From: Symsagittifera roscoffensis
Taxonomy: Eukaryota > Xenacoelomorpha > Acoela > Convolutidae
Assembly (NCBI RefSeq): GCF_963678635.1
Contig: NC_087062.1
Location: forward strand, 70,649,345 to 70,713,344
DNA length: 64,000 nt
Direction of reading: 5' to 3'
In this document: piece after piece, positions 1-10,534 of the stretch
Numbering within the stretch: position 1 is the stretch's first letter
Layout: each line of letters opens with the position of its first letter
The notes under the pieces: generated by a model
Seen by the model: only the letters and a program-made list of their open reading frames with translations
Databases searched by the model: none
Told to the model about the DNA's origin: nothing
Translations under genes and position numbers: made by a program

Positions 1-881
1 ATGAGAGAGAGTGAGGAATTTAGATATGAAGAAATCCACGGACTCGTGGAATAAGATAAGAGACCTGAGACACACTCTTATCCAATATCTCTTTACAACA
101 AAATCGCTTTGGAACGGGAGAAGACGAGACTATCGAAAGAGAAGGAGATGTTAGACGACATGTTGGAGGCATGCACCTGTTAACCGATCTGAGCTTGGCT
201 ATGAGAACCGATCCCTTAGCGCTGATCAGAGGAGTCACGGAATTTGTGACAGTGATCTATGGACCAGCAGTCACGTTTGCGTTCCCTGACGTTAAGGTGG
301 AGGCATATAGGAGGTCGGCGCTGCACCTGAACCTCATATCAGCAGTGGACGGTAGTGCACTAAACTGGTGTAAGCAGCACACATTGCGGGAGCTCATGAG
401 TGAAGATCTGTTATTTGCGAAAATATCAGAGCCAGAGATGACAGTCATCAATTTTGACGATCACTTCCTTGATCGCATGGGAGAAGTAGAAAGAGGACAC
501 ATCGAAGTGTTTCCGAAGATTTGGAATCTGAGACCCTATGATAAAACGAATGGTGAAATGACCAGAGTGCCTCGTCTCAGTGCCGCATATCATAAAGTGA
601 GAGAAGAGACGAAGGACTGGGGTGATTACGAGAAGCTGCCGGAGGCAATCCTTGAATTCCCTCTGATAAGAAGGATGTTACTCGGAGCAGTCTCCGTGGT
701 ACAGACTCCTAGGTTGAGAGCATTCGAAACCAATGAAAGGAGAGTAGGGAATTTCGTAGCAACAATGGATACATACTTTGTGGGAAGAAATGCCGCTGTG
801 TTACAGCACACACGATTTGCCTATACGGATCAAGCGACGAGAAGGCGAATAAGCAGCGCCGCGACTCCCAAGCCTGGATGA
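1..881 (+). pseudogene. ORF2 polyprotein remnant of A: conserved 'LTDLxLAMR...GPAVTFAFPD' module
   Basis: The best frame is 171-881. Residues such as GPAVTFAFPD, LNWC near residue 66 and FPLIRRMLLG match the C-terminal half of the 701-codon frame of element B (12,906-15,011, minus). Similarity continues upstream of 171 but in two frames: TLIQYL near position 95 matches TLLIQYL of B, and GGM at 165-173 matches GGM of B. A frameshift therefore lies between about 120 and 150. An in-frame TGA at 879-881 separates this part from the following frame. The function of the module is unknown to me. No membrane segment or catalytic motif was recognised in this part. The start at 171 is not a real start; it is where the intact stretch begins. 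Confidence 0.75.
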
Positions 882-2276
882 TTGGATGAAGAATGGGCGG
901 GATTAGGCTTGGCGCCTATGAAAATGAGAGGCAGGATCGAACTGCCTGAGGCCTCCTTGATCCTGACTTGTGTAAAACTGGAGTTGACGGTAGTGGGAAC
1001 GCTGCGAACGAGAACTTTCCTAGCACCCTTCGGCTGCGAGGAAATCAAAGTGGTCCATGGAGAAGAGGAAGATAGATCGGCCGGTACATTGATCATACCG
1101 AAATTTCCGGAAGGAGACGACAATGATAAACAAGGACCCTCGAGCTCAAAGAGAGATATGTCAGAAGGAGATGACGGACAGGGAGGAAGCCGTTAAACCG
1201 AAGAACCCGTGCAACAAGATGCAAGTCAAGCTGGTGGGGAAGACGACAGGGCATCGACAGGAGGAGTATCCAGCCTGGATTTCAATATCTTCAGTGATCT
1301 TGAGAACAACGCGGATACATTAGAGACGACTGAGCCAGCGGATGAAGGCACTTCGACACTGGAGCCTCCGTCAGCCTTTATGGAAATGAAACGGAATTTG
1401 CCGGAGAGCAGCTCTCCTGGCAATTCAAGAAATAACGAACAAAGAATCCTCATGGACTCACCTAGAAGAAGAAGAATAGAAGGCTCAGCCAGAGTACCTT
1501 TCTTGGGAACGTTGCCCGAAGAAGAAGGGGAAGTACATCACCGAGACCACGAAAGTAGGACGGGATGCAGATTGGACAGAGTGGCGTTCATGGAAGAAGT
1601 CTGGACAGTAGTTCAGAGCTATGGGACCCAGTCCATTCTGAAAACAGGTCTCAACCGACCCTTGATGCGGGAAGTCCTTGACAAGCTTGATGAGTGTGAA
1701 GGGAGGTTGAGTGAGTTGTTGATTGACTCAGCCACTGATGAAAGTGAAGCGAATTCTCCCATCAAGATGACACCGCAGGACAATAAAGGAGAGTTGGTGT
1801 ATCTGTCAAGAACCAGGAGAGGAACGATACGATCAAAATTCGTGATTGATAAGATCAATGCGATGAAAATGAAGTTAGGCAGCAGAGTGATGCCGAGGAG
1901 AGTAGGAAAGACGAAGGTGGATTCGGAGATATCGATGAAAGCTGTCAATTCAGCGAAAAGGAAACGAGTCGAAGAGGTCATGGATTTGGGACAAGGTGAT
2001 TATCAATTGCCTGGCACAGATAAAACGTTGACTGATATAGCGATGGTGCCACCCATTCTCATGGCGGGAATAAAGTCAACAGGTTATAAATCCAAAAGGA
2101 GTGTTCGCACTCTGACTGGAGCAACCTTAGAAATGGAAATACTCAGCCAATGTGGAGAGAGCACAATGAAAGACTTTAAGCCACCTCCCATGAATCATGG
2201 AAAGGGAAATGTCGCAGGACAACTTGTACCAGTGGAATATAACCGACTGACAGAGTATCGGAGGCTGTGTCGATAG
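882..2276 (+). pseudogene. ORF2 polyprotein remnant of A: charged, low-complexity linker module
   Basis: It lies in the same reading frame as 171-881 and is broken by TGA at 879-881 and TAA at 1194-1196. The N-terminal part (MKMRG..., acidic) matches the start of the 408-codon frame of element B (11,585-12,811). The later part (1209-2276) has a KRKRVEE basic stretch and an EMEILSQCGESTMKDFKP stretch. The latter aligns with the end of the B 408-codon frame and the start of the 123-codon frame. Here the two are continuous, which shows that the ancestral coding region was one frame. The module is rich in Ser, Glu, Lys and Arg and probably disordered. It holds no recognisable enzyme motif. The frame ends at TAG 2274-2276, overlapping the next frame by 10 bases. 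Confidence 0.7.
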
Positions 2277-3168
2277 ATGAACCGGCCGGTGGATACATGG
2301 AAATGTTGGAGTACCGAAACTCGGCTAGAGGGTATGTGATGGCTTTGGAAGACAAGAGTGCCATGGAGGGTTATCTGGAGACAATGTTGCAAGGCACCAC
2401 CCTCAAGCAGAAGGCGTACGGGACTTTAGCGTCGTCTGAGATACAAGCAGAAACGATGGAGCAGTTGGTGAGCCTTCCATGGAAAGCAGTGGTAATAAGG
2501 TACTTCGAAGAAGAGATAAGGACTACGCCAAGAATACACGCTCTCGTGGTAGTACCTTACGTAAGAACAGAGTTACAACTGAGGTTTGGCTGGTGCATGA
2601 TGGGACTGACTCGCGAAGAGTATGATTCAGAAGAAAGGAAGAGGTCAAAAGAAGAGACGGTTTCCCTTATGACGAACCTGAGGGATCTGATAGTCCAAGA
2701 GGGAGCAGCAGTAGTGTGTGCGAAGCGGAGAAACGCTCTCTGTTTCATTCGATTCATGATAGAGCAGATTTCACTACCTGCATTGAACACTTGTGTTAAG
2801 ATGCTGAGGGAAGGCGATGAGCGAGCGAAAGCCTTACTCTTCTCTTATTAGCACTGCTGGATATGCAGCAAAGCAAACCGATGAGGGAAAATATGAAAGA
2901 ACCCGAGGAGTTAGAGCCCATGAGGAAGATAGACGGAATCAGGAGATTCTCAAACAAGGAGCTGAGACTCACTAAAGAATCTATGGGGGCATTGCCGAAA
3001 TCCAATGAATACTGTGGACCGATCAAGAAGAAGTCGTACAGCTACGTATCCGGAATCATAGGGATAGCGTACAACCCTTTCCTGAGTGAAGACATACGCG
3101 ATTGCTTCTTCGATTACGAACAGGCAGTGTTACTAAGATTCTGGACGTCGAGAATTGTAACAATTTAG
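2267..3168 (+). pseudogene. ORF2 polyprotein remnant of A: 'SYVSGIIGIAYNPFL' module
   Basis: Two frames (2267-2851 and 2863-3168) together match the 244-codon frame of element B (10,535-11,269, minus). The strongest match is the second frame: KIDGIRRF..NKE, SYVSGIIGIAYNPFL and LLRFWT correspond to KLDEIRRFYNKK, QYVSGVMGMAYNPFL and LLKFWTEK in B. The first frame is only weakly similar. The change of frame near 2851-2863 and the shift at 2267-2276 are most simply frameshift mutations, because B needs them at other places. The function is unknown. The predicted protein is mainly helical and charged, without Cys/His clusters. Confidence 0.68.
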
Positions 3169-3179
3169 AGCGCTAATAA

Positions 3180-4619
3180 TCCACAGGCCAAATTGGGACT
3201 GGTCTTGGAAGAAGAGGTGACTGCACCTTCCGTGCCAAAATCCGACAAAAGAGTGGAGTTTGGTTGGGATTCTCAGATGAATTACTGAGAACGAGCTTGA
3301 TGGCAGTGTGGGAATTGATGAGGCCATCATGGTGTCCTGGTCCAACGCTGACTCGATATTACGGGCGACACAAGACGTGCAGAGGGAACTGAATGCAGAC
3401 TGTAACCCGCGTGACCTTAACATTATATACAATGTGATGATAACGGCCTCTAGGAGCAACGGAGAAGATAAAGTGGAGTTGCCTGGCTGGGGACCAGAAA
3501 ACTGAGTCAAACCTGGTAGCTGTCTGGCGGAAGTCTTTGGACTGGAGGGTCACGTTTGTGGAGGTCTGGACTGTGTGAAGACCCTAGAGAAACAATACAA
3601 GCAATTGACGGTATTGTTTGAAAACGTAGTGATGAAAGCAAGAACGGAAACGGAACTGATAGCGGATTGTCATGGAGGAACCGAGGTGAATCTAGTGACT
3701 ACACTAGGATTCTACAGCATGTTTAGTTCTTTAGAGTCACTATTGAATCTAGAACAGTGAGACTTATTGTAGACCATCAGGAGCACGATATTTGGTGGGT
3801 TCGACATTGGCTCCAATGTGCAAGAGCAGATACCCGGTACATTTCGTAGCTGTGGATGTAAAGAGTACAATCGTGGATCAAGCCTTCTCAGTGCCGAAGT
3901 GTGTGAGACTGGCGAGAATGTCCGAGAAATCTTACGAGTTGCTAAGTAAGATGTTCTCAGCAGTTCCAGAGAGAACCAAGGAAGAGTTGGAATCGATACT
4001 GGGAAAGAAGTTCATGGGATACGTGAGCGGGAACTTCAGTGACTTTGAGAGACAGAAACAGAGAGGACCATCTGTTACAGATTACAATACAGTAGACGAG
4101 AATGATGAAGTCCACCGAGTGATGATGGAAGTGGAACCATTACTGGAAGCTTCGGGAAAACGAAATTGGAGGATCATCATGTTGACACATGACGAGTTTC
4201 CCCGCCACTGCTTGCTGCAGACCTGGTGGTATCCCAAGCGTAGTAATCTGGTGTTGATCTGGGACTCTGGAGAGCTGCTCTCCATGGGTTTACCAGACTC
4301 ATCACAGCCCATAACAATAGTGATAGTGGGAGTTATGATGGCGATACGATGGCTGGAAGATCATGTGAACGAAAACAATAGACAGGAGGCACCGACGAGA
4401 GAACAGTTGCGGAAAATAGACTGTCTAAAAGATTTAGATCTTTTTGAGACAATGTGCAAAATTCTAAACATTCCGATGGAAGTGAAGAAGATATAGGCAA
4501 GAAAACGATTGATGCATGGTTGTACGATTATGCTAAGAAGCTTATGTCGAAGCACGGCAGGGTGTACAGTGAATATCAGCTGGACATTGAAGCAGGAGCT
4601 TTCAAGCGAGCTCTTTAGA
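3180..4619 (+). pseudogene. ORF2 polyprotein remnant of A: C-terminal module ('AFSVPKCVRLARMS')
   Basis: Open pieces lie at 3308-3505, 3575-3760 and 3792-4496. The last and longest matches the middle of the 585-codon C-terminal frame of element B: AFSVPKCVRLARMS, EVEPLLEASGKRN, LTHDEFPRHCLLQTWWYP, ALRW-like IRWLED, and LFETMCKILNIPMEV. After TAG at 4494-4496 the homology continues in another frame up to about 4619 (WLYDY..., EAGAFKRAL, stop), matching WLYVV...GPEAFKRPL of B. A therefore lacks the basic C-terminal tail that B has. The conserved Cys, His and Trp in the central part would suit a folded, possibly metal-binding or enzymatic domain, but I recognise no family. Confidence 0.7.
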
Positions 4620-5378
4620 AGTTTTAGAACTTTTAAACGACGAAAAAAGAAGAAAACAAAGGAGTGATGAAGAAAAAGTTAAAACTCAGAATTGTGTTAT
4701 GTGTGTGAAAAAACTCAAGTGAGAAACCAAGCAACCAAGTTGTAATTGAAAACTGAAATATTTAGTTGAGTTGTGAAGTTGTTGCATTTATAAAATTGCA
4801 TTTTAATTTTAGTTGAGTGGCTTCAGAGACACTTACTTACTATTTATTTTGAAAGGCTTGAGTGAAGGAGTATATTTAAATATTCCAGCCTGCATGACTA
4901 TTTTTAATCAGCTAGGAGAACTGATCACTTTGTGGTGATATGAAAGGCTTGGGTAATCTCTCGAAGAGGGAGATTGTTTCACTGTTCTTTCTAAACCACA
5001 GAGTTTCTTAGTTTTAATATTCAGGACAATAAAAACCAAGATTTCCGAAGGAAAGAAGCATAGTAGGATAATTTTAGCTTGTTGGTTGGCAGGACTGTCC
5101 TGCAAACCAGCACCTTTTAAATCTAGGAGAAAAAGTTTTTAATCAAGACATTGACATTGGAAGTCGGAAAATATGTTTTTATCTTAGGTCATATCCTCAA
5201 TGTGCAGATTAATGAAAGAATTTGAAGGCTATAGTGATGTAGTATGATGCCATTTATATTCTGCAGTGAGTCGATATGACGTGGATAAAATTAATTTCGT
5301 GCATTTTGTAAATTCTGTTCGATGACACTGTACCTATTTTACGAACATTTCAAGATTCAATGAGGACATTGACCAGAC
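4620..5378 (+). other. 3' untranslated region of element A
   Basis: This AT-rich sequence contains no open frame worth noting. It is closely similar to 48,520-49,221 of element C, including the stretch beginning near 4690 (AACTCAAGTGAGAAACC) and the segment just before the polypurine tract. Element B has a different, much shorter 3' region. The start of the shared part (AACAAAGGAGTGATGAAG, near 4654) is where element C has been deleted. Confidence 0.75.
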
Positions 5379-5391
5379 TGTCCGGGGAGTA
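5379..5391 (+). promoter_or_regulatory. Polypurine tract of element A (plus-strand primer)
   Basis: TGTCCGGGGAGTA directly precedes the TG of the LTR. The same core precedes the LTRs of elements C (49,222-49,234) and B (minus strand, 8,222-8,235). This is the expected position and composition of a retrotransposon polypurine tract. Confidence 0.85.
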
Positions 5392-6302
5392 TGTGAAATT
5401 CGACCAGAATGGATCAAAAAACAGATTCAGCATAATCGAGTTTTTAAGCAGCGAACCTTCCGAATTGGCGATTTTGAAAGACTAAGAGTGTTATTGGAAC
5501 GATTGGCCAAACGGTGAAGGTCAAGATATTCTGGTGTTTTGAAATTTTAAAAATTTGAAGTATGACGTCATATTTCTGAGAAACGTCAGAAACGGCTATT
5601 TTGGAAGAAAGTCGAAGAAAAACACAACAACAGTAGTTGCGATAGCGAAAACAACGGAAATTGTATTGAGAAACAACAACAGATTGCAGGAATAGCAGAG
5701 ACCGTTCCGAGTTGCAACTATTGTTGCGCTACAATAGTTGCAAGGCCGTTGCGAACAACGGTGAAGGGTGGAGAACCAGCCTTCCGGAAGGAAATAAGAG
5801 CCTTATTTCCCCGGATTCAAGAATCCGGAAGGGTCTCGGGACTGGAACTGATAGTGTTTTATATAAACTTTTAGCTTCCCTGTCATGTCTTGATTTGAAT
5901 TTAATTAACATCTGAATTCATTCTATTAAGATGAGAAGCTAGGAGTTGGGGGAAAGGGTTGATCCATCTTCGATGGAGATGATGATTTTATCTACTGAAC
6001 AAAAACAATAATAATTCGATAAGTAGTAGTAGCCCTGAATTTAGGAGTGACCTCGTGGTCTGGGGATACTGAGACCCAGCCATGAGCTCACTGTTTTTGC
6101 ATGTAATTAAGTTAATTTGAGTGTTTTGACCGAAGCCGAAAACAGTAACGTTTTTTGTCGACCCGATGTTAGAAAGACCACCGAAAGTACTGGCTTGGTA
6201 GAGACCGTGAAAAGCATGTAAAGCTCTGTTTAGACGTTGGCCAGTCGTCTTAGGACTTAGTTTTATTTTCCGTCGATATGTATCTTCCGGGCGAATGTTA
6301 CA
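5392..6302 (+). repeat. 3' LTR of element A (911 bp)
   Basis: It begins TGTGAAATTCG after the polypurine tract and ends CGAATGTTACA, so the ends form an imperfect inverted repeat as usual for LTRs. The sequence aligns along its whole length with the LTRs of element C but is clearly diverged from them. A TATA-like stretch TTTATATAAAC lies near 5857. The strongly folded segment at 5712-5832 is described separately. Confidence 0.88.
5712..5832 (+). promoter_or_regulatory. Conserved hairpin cluster in LTR-A
   Basis: Three perfect stems follow one another. TTGCAACTATTGT (5712-5724) pairs with ACAATAGTTGCAA (5731-5743). CCGTTG (5746) pairs with CAACGG (5756). CCTTCCGG (5780) pairs with CCGGAAGG (5825), enclosing GGAAATAAG (5790) and CTTATTTCC (5802). 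The LTR of element C keeps the outer stems but has a different inner stem that is also perfectly paired, as expected for selection on RNA structure. It may lie in the transcribed R-U5 region; that is inference. Confidence 0.7.
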
Positions 6303-7037
6303 CTGAGCAGATACAACTTCAACCTGAATAAATCAGAGTTCAGAGATGGTATTTACTTAAGATACGGATGGGAACCAACCAAAACCCCACTCACATGTGC
6401 ATGTGGTGCTGATTTTAACTTGACACATGTGCTTCACTGTGCAAAGGGTGGTTACACACACATAAGACACAATGAAATTAGAGACTTATTCGCCAAGCTC
6501 ATGAACGAGGTTTGCCATGACGTCGAGATTGAGCTGAAGCTTCAGCCATTGCAAGGCGAAAACTTTGTCAACAATTCAACTACAACTGAAGATGAGGCGC
6601 GACATGACATTAAGGCGAACGGACTCTGGAGTTCACGAATCAGCCGCGCTTTCTTTGATGTGAAAATTTTTAACCCCCATGCCAAAACATCGCGAAAATT
6701 GCATAAGGATGCATACAAATACCACGAAACGCTGAAGAACTCCAAATATCAGCAAAGATTTTTAAACGTAGAGCAGAGTAGCTTCTGCCCGCTAATTTTT
6801 GGATGCACCGGTGGCGCTGCTCCAACAGCCACGCGGACGATGCAGCGATTGGCCGGAAAACTAAGTGAAAAAAGACAAGAAAGCTATCCAGAATCTATAA
6901 ACTACATAAGAACTAAAATAAGCTTCGCGCTCCTGAGGAGCTCTATACTTTGTATAAGGGGGTGCAGATCGCTATGCAAAGTTCAATTTATCGACAACTC
7001 CATAAGCGCTATTGTAGAGGAAGGACGGCTAAGATAA
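6303..7037 (+). pseudogene. Non-LTR retrotransposon (LINE) ORF2 C-terminal fragment
   Basis: From the LTR boundary at 6303 the frame is open to TAA at 7035-7037, about 244 codons. It reads through CACGADFNLTHVLHC (a Cys/His-rich tail), GGYTHIRHNEIRD, NGLW, FFDVKIFNPHAKTS, YQQRFLNVE and ending near FALLRSSILCIRGCRSL. This is the characteristic C-terminal region after the reverse transcriptase in a common metazoan LINE family. The enzymatic domains are missing because element A was inserted into, or replaced, the upstream part. It is a fragment and not expected to be functional. The shorter start at 6420 is an arbitrary codon. Confidence 0.82.
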
Positions 7038-7325
7038 ATTAACATTACGACGATGCATTTAATGCTGATTTATGACTTCATTGCTGATATATATGCATTT
7101 TTATATCGCTGATATGGCCCTATCCAGCTTGTGCACTTACCGTAACTAAACGGAAGGGCCTCTTGTGTAATTTAGTTTTTTGCTTTAAAAAAAGTAGAAA
7201 AAGGTTTTTTTTTATGAGTATAGGTTTTTTACTCTTTCTGTTGCAAACTGATTAGCTTTCTGGTTTTGTTTTATAGCATAGTTTTTCAAAACAAAATTGA
7301 GTTTTTCGTATTACAGATATATATT
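7038..7325. other. LINE 3' tail and left half of host repeat interrupted by element B
   Basis: 7038-7189 looks like the LINE 3' UTR and shows no coding potential. From about 7190 to 7325 the sequence matches 56,425-56,555, including TTACTCTTTCTGTTGCAAAC and the end CGTATTACAGATAT. The rest of that repeat resumes at 50,249, which shows that 7326-50,248 is inserted DNA. Confidence 0.8.
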
Positions 7326-8221
7326 TGTAACAGTCGCCTACTTCAGTCACATATGAGGCTTAAGAAAAATAGGCCCTATAACCATTGGCTCAAGAGTCAG
7401 GGACACTATCTCTTGTGTTTTTCTACCTCAAGAACGGTCGGAGCCAATTCGGTTCGCTTGCGACATGAGACTAGAACCCGTTACATCTTAAAGGCTACTA
7501 CGAAAATATCCCCCCACTCTAGAAAATAAGAACGTCCCATACTTAGGTCTCAAAATACCCAAAATACACGAACGCCGTTAAAAACAGGGTCGGAACAATC
7601 CGTTAAGTTACTTTTTATTGGACAGTGGAACTTTGACCCATTTCAGATGGATCAACCTAACACTCGCCTTATCTCAACGTAACAATCATAAAACACACTG
7701 GAGAAAATTAAATTAGGGACTCACATGTTGATGCAATCGAGCACAAGGAGTAATTAAATTGGTAAGCAACTCGAGAATTGGATAATATAACAAGATAAGT
7801 TTGATACTAATCAGTTTTGATAACAGAAGCAAGTTCTGGCTCTAGAATCGGAGTTTTTGTGTGAACCATTGGGACACTCAAGCTGTCCACCTTTCCATTG
7901 AAGGCTCACTCTAGTTCGTTTCGAATAGTTGTTCTCTCTTCTTTCTATTATCTCGCCTCCTATTTCGGGATAAGACAGCTCTACTCGTGTATTATTTTGT
8001 ATCGGGAAATTGCGAATAGCAATTTCCTGCTGTTTTTCTTGAGTATTTTCCCGCAATTGTAAATTCGGTCGTTCTGATTTTTCACTTTGTGTTTTCAGTT
8101 GGTACGAGAAAACTGAGCATGACAGGCTCCATTCGAAATTTTGAAAATTAACACTTCACTCCAAAATTACGTATTTTCGTGTCTCTCAAGGTCAAACTTC
8201 CAGATATGACCGACTGGCACA
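7326..8221 (-). repeat. 3' LTR of element B (896 bp)
   Basis: It is matched by 31,182-32,003 plus 50,177-50,248, and in part by 29,136-29,868. Its ends are TG and CA in either orientation. It contains the perfect palindrome GGAAATTGC/GCAATTTCC near 8007-8029. It has no long sequence similarity to the LTRs of A or C except the terminal bases. Confidence 0.9.
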
Positions 8222-8235
8222 TACTCCCCGGACTC
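8222..8235 (-). promoter_or_regulatory. Polypurine tract of element B
   Basis: On the minus strand the sequence GAGTCCGGGGAGTA abuts the TG of the 3' LTR. It shares the TCCGGGGAGTA core with elements A and C. Confidence 0.85.
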
Positions 8236-8594
8236 AAGATCGATGTCCTCATCGCGCGCTGTCTCTGTCAGTGAATCCCCAGAAGCTCGAGTGTCACTCA
8301 AGATACAGTGCCAGTGGTCATTTACAGAAGTTTGCAGCAGACTTAAGTTTATCTACCTTCCAAAATTCACAACCATATAAAATTTTCACACTATCGCTAA
8401 ACAGCAATCAAAATCTGCAAACACCTGCACCTATGAATTCCCGCTTTTTAAGCTGGTAATTTAAAATTTCTTTTGTCCTATTCAATCAGGAAATTGTCAT
8501 GCAGCATTTTGATTTATATAATAGATCTAGCATATTAATAACAAAATCATATTTGTTAAAATTTCTTTTTCGTGAACCCAGATTTCATCCGAGT
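8236..8594 (-). other. 3' untranslated region of element B
   Basis: This is about 360 bases between the end of ORF2 and the polypurine tract. I see no gene or strong structure in it. It is not similar to the longer 3' UTR of elements A and C. Confidence 0.6.
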
Positions 8595-10352
8595 TCACCC
8601 TCGATCCCCCTCCCTCTCAAGACTCAAGACTCTAGAATTTTCCTTTTGAGCCACCGGCTCACCTCGTGTTCTTCGCCCTCGAGGTACGCGACCCAGATGT
8701 TTTTGTGCCTCTAGTGCCTCTTCGTCATCGGAGCTGATCAAAATCTCCTCCCAGGCCTTCAGCTGTTCATAGGATCGCATCCACTCCCTTTGCTCTTGCA
8801 ATCTCTTCATTTGATTCGGTAAGCTCTTCACCTTCGACTCCCGGTTCACACAGAAGGAATTGTGAAGACTCATGCTTACATTCTTCGCCAGGTCCTCCTC
8901 CAGTATCGACTCCCTCGCTCTAGTGTTGTCTCTGGATACTCTACCCACTCTTTTCCACCCCGTCGTGATCCCATTTCGATGGGTCAGCAGAGGTCTCTTG
9001 AAGGCCTCTGGTCCTATCTCGGCCTGGAATTGTCGATATTCTTTTTGATGTTTCCTCATGTGATCCTTCGTCACCACATATAACCAGGATGTTAACGTCG
9101 CGCGAAACCAAGGAAAGAATCTCAAGCGGCTCCACACGTGTCTGACTTCCATTGGTATGGCGAATACCTTGCATGCTGTCTCGAACAACTCAAGTCTCCT
9201 GCTGTAATCTATCGCGTGAATCAACTCTGCTTCCCGATACTTTGCTATGTTTTCTTCTATCCATCGTAGAGCCAGCATTGTGCTCACCACCAAGATGGTC
9301 ACGTTTTGTTGATGCTCGGGTAGTCCCAACGACCTGATTTCTTCTACATCCCAGTTCAGGCAGAGATTGGTTTGGTCTGGGTACCACACTGTCTGCGCCA
9401 GACAGTGGCATGGACAATCCCCGTGTGTGAGGTCGATGCTCCTAAGATTGCGTTCTCCCGAGGCTTCTAGGAGAGGCTCAAGTTCCATCATCTTCTCGTG
9501 TATCACGTCGACTTCTTCCAAGTTTGGGGCACCTACCATGGGTTTCCCAATCACGTTTTGTCTCTCGTGGTCACTTGTATTTTCGCTCTCCAGGCCTAGA
9601 AGTTCTTCACCCCAGATTTCACTCAAGTCGTCCCTTTGTTCTTTCGGCACTGTTCCTCGGATCTTCCTCAACAGCTTGTGTGAATGATGTGACATCCGAG
9701 CCATTCTTACACATTTGGGCACTGAGAAGGCTTTGTCTATCAATACCCTCTGGCTGGACACTTCTACCATCGCCATGTGTAATGGATAGTGGCTGCCACA
9801 TAGGTTGGCCATCACTGACCCCACTAGGGACTTCGTATTCAGAGGCAGTCCATAGGCTTCACTCGTGGGAAATCCCATCTCCGCTTCGAGTCCAACCTTC
9901 CAACTCTTGATGTGTTTCTGGGTCACTTGCAACACCCCGGGCCATGACTCCACGCTCAACGCGGTCACCAAGTGGTGTTCTGACTCTAGCTTCTCCAGTG
10001 ACTGGAGACTACACATTCTTGAGAAGAATCCCAGAGCTGTCGCTAGGTTCACAGTGGTACTCGCGTAACACTCAGCCACTATCTGTATCTCACTCCTCTC
10101 CCTTTCGGTGATATCTTCAAACCAGGTGACTAGGTCTTCTTTCTGGAAAGACTGTATCCTGATGCATGATCGTCCATCACAGGTGTGCTCGCCATTCCCA
10201 CACGTCGAGTCAAGACAACTGCCCGGCTCCATCTTCTTTACCGACCCTGTTTCACTCGTCATCTCACTTGACTCCTTCATCTGAGGCAGGATCAGTGTAT
10301 GTACTATACTCAAGGTCGCCAAATCTTCATCCTCTGTCGGTGCCAATCTCAC
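8595..10352 (-). CDS. ORF2 polyprotein of B, C-terminal module (585 codons)
   Basis: This is the largest intact part of the distal ORF2. The first 120 residues include a Cys-rich stretch (SCLDSTCGNGEHTCDGRSC) that could bind metal but is not seen in A. Residues about 130-420 form a conserved globular part shared with A (AFSVPKCVRMARMS, LEPLLEASGERN, LTHGDCPCHCLAQTVWYP, LRWIEEN, LFETACKVFAIPMEV). The final 100 residues are basic and glutamine-rich (LPNQMKRLQEQREWMRS) and end in RGRRTRGEP, suitable for nucleic-acid binding. There is no true ATG at the annotated left edge; a stop lies just upstream. The frame is one segment of a polyprotein broken by mutation. The enzymatic role is unknown. Confidence 0.72.
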   Translation of the reverse strand: MRLAPTEDEDLATLSIVHTLILPQMKESSEMTSETGSVKKMEPGSCLDSTCGNGEHTCDGRSCIRIQSFQKEDLVTWFEDITERERSEIQIVAECYASTTVNLATALGFFSRMCSLQSLEKLESEHHLVTALSVESWPGVLQVTQKHIKSWKVGLEAEMGFPTSEAYGLPLNTKSLVGSVMANLCGSHYPLHMAMVEVSSQRVLIDKAFSVPKCVRMARMSHHSHKLLRKIRGTVPKEQRDDLSEIWGEELLGLESENTSDHERQNVIGKPMVGAPNLEEVDVIHEKMMELEPLLEASGERNLRSIDLTHGDCPCHCLAQTVWYPDQTNLCLNWDVEEIRSLGLPEHQQNVTILVVSTMLALRWIEENIAKYREAELIHAIDYSRRLELFETACKVFAIPMEVRHVWSRLRFFPWFRATLTSWLYVVTKDHMRKHQKEYRQFQAEIGPEAFKRPLLTHRNGITTGWKRVGRVSRDNTRARESILEEDLAKNVSMSLHNSFCVNRESKVKSLPNQMKRLQEQREWMRSYEQLKAWEEILISSDDEEALEAQKHLGRVPRGRRTRGEPVAQKENSRVLSLEREGDRG

Positions 10353-10534
10353 TCGCTCAGTGACTTCCTAGATCAGGCTCGCATGGGGATGTGGACACCA
10401 GGAGGGCTTGAGCAATTTCCACACCACTCCCAGATTCGTGGTCAACATGCCGTTTCCGTTACTCATTTTTAGTTCTACTCTTTTACTTGAGCGTGGCACA
10501 CTTACTATTTCCGGTGTTTTCTCGAGAATCAAAC

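Larger units (their letters stand above)
1..6302 (+). mobile_element. Element A: 3' part of a giant Ty3/gypsy-like LTR retrotransposon
   Basis: The left end of the window lies inside this element, so only the distal part of its second polyprotein (1-4619), a 3' UTR (4620-5378), a polypurine tract (5379-5391) and the 3' LTR (5392-6302) are seen. The coding modules match, in the same order, the distal ORF2 modules of element B (12,906-8,595 on the minus strand). The 3' UTR and LTR match element C (48,520-50,176). A and C are therefore one family. The coding part has several stops and frameshifts and is a pseudogene. Immediately after the LTR end (TGTTACA) the sequence becomes an open LINE coding frame, so A interrupted a LINE. 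The target duplication cannot be tested because the left end is outside the window. Confidence 0.88.
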
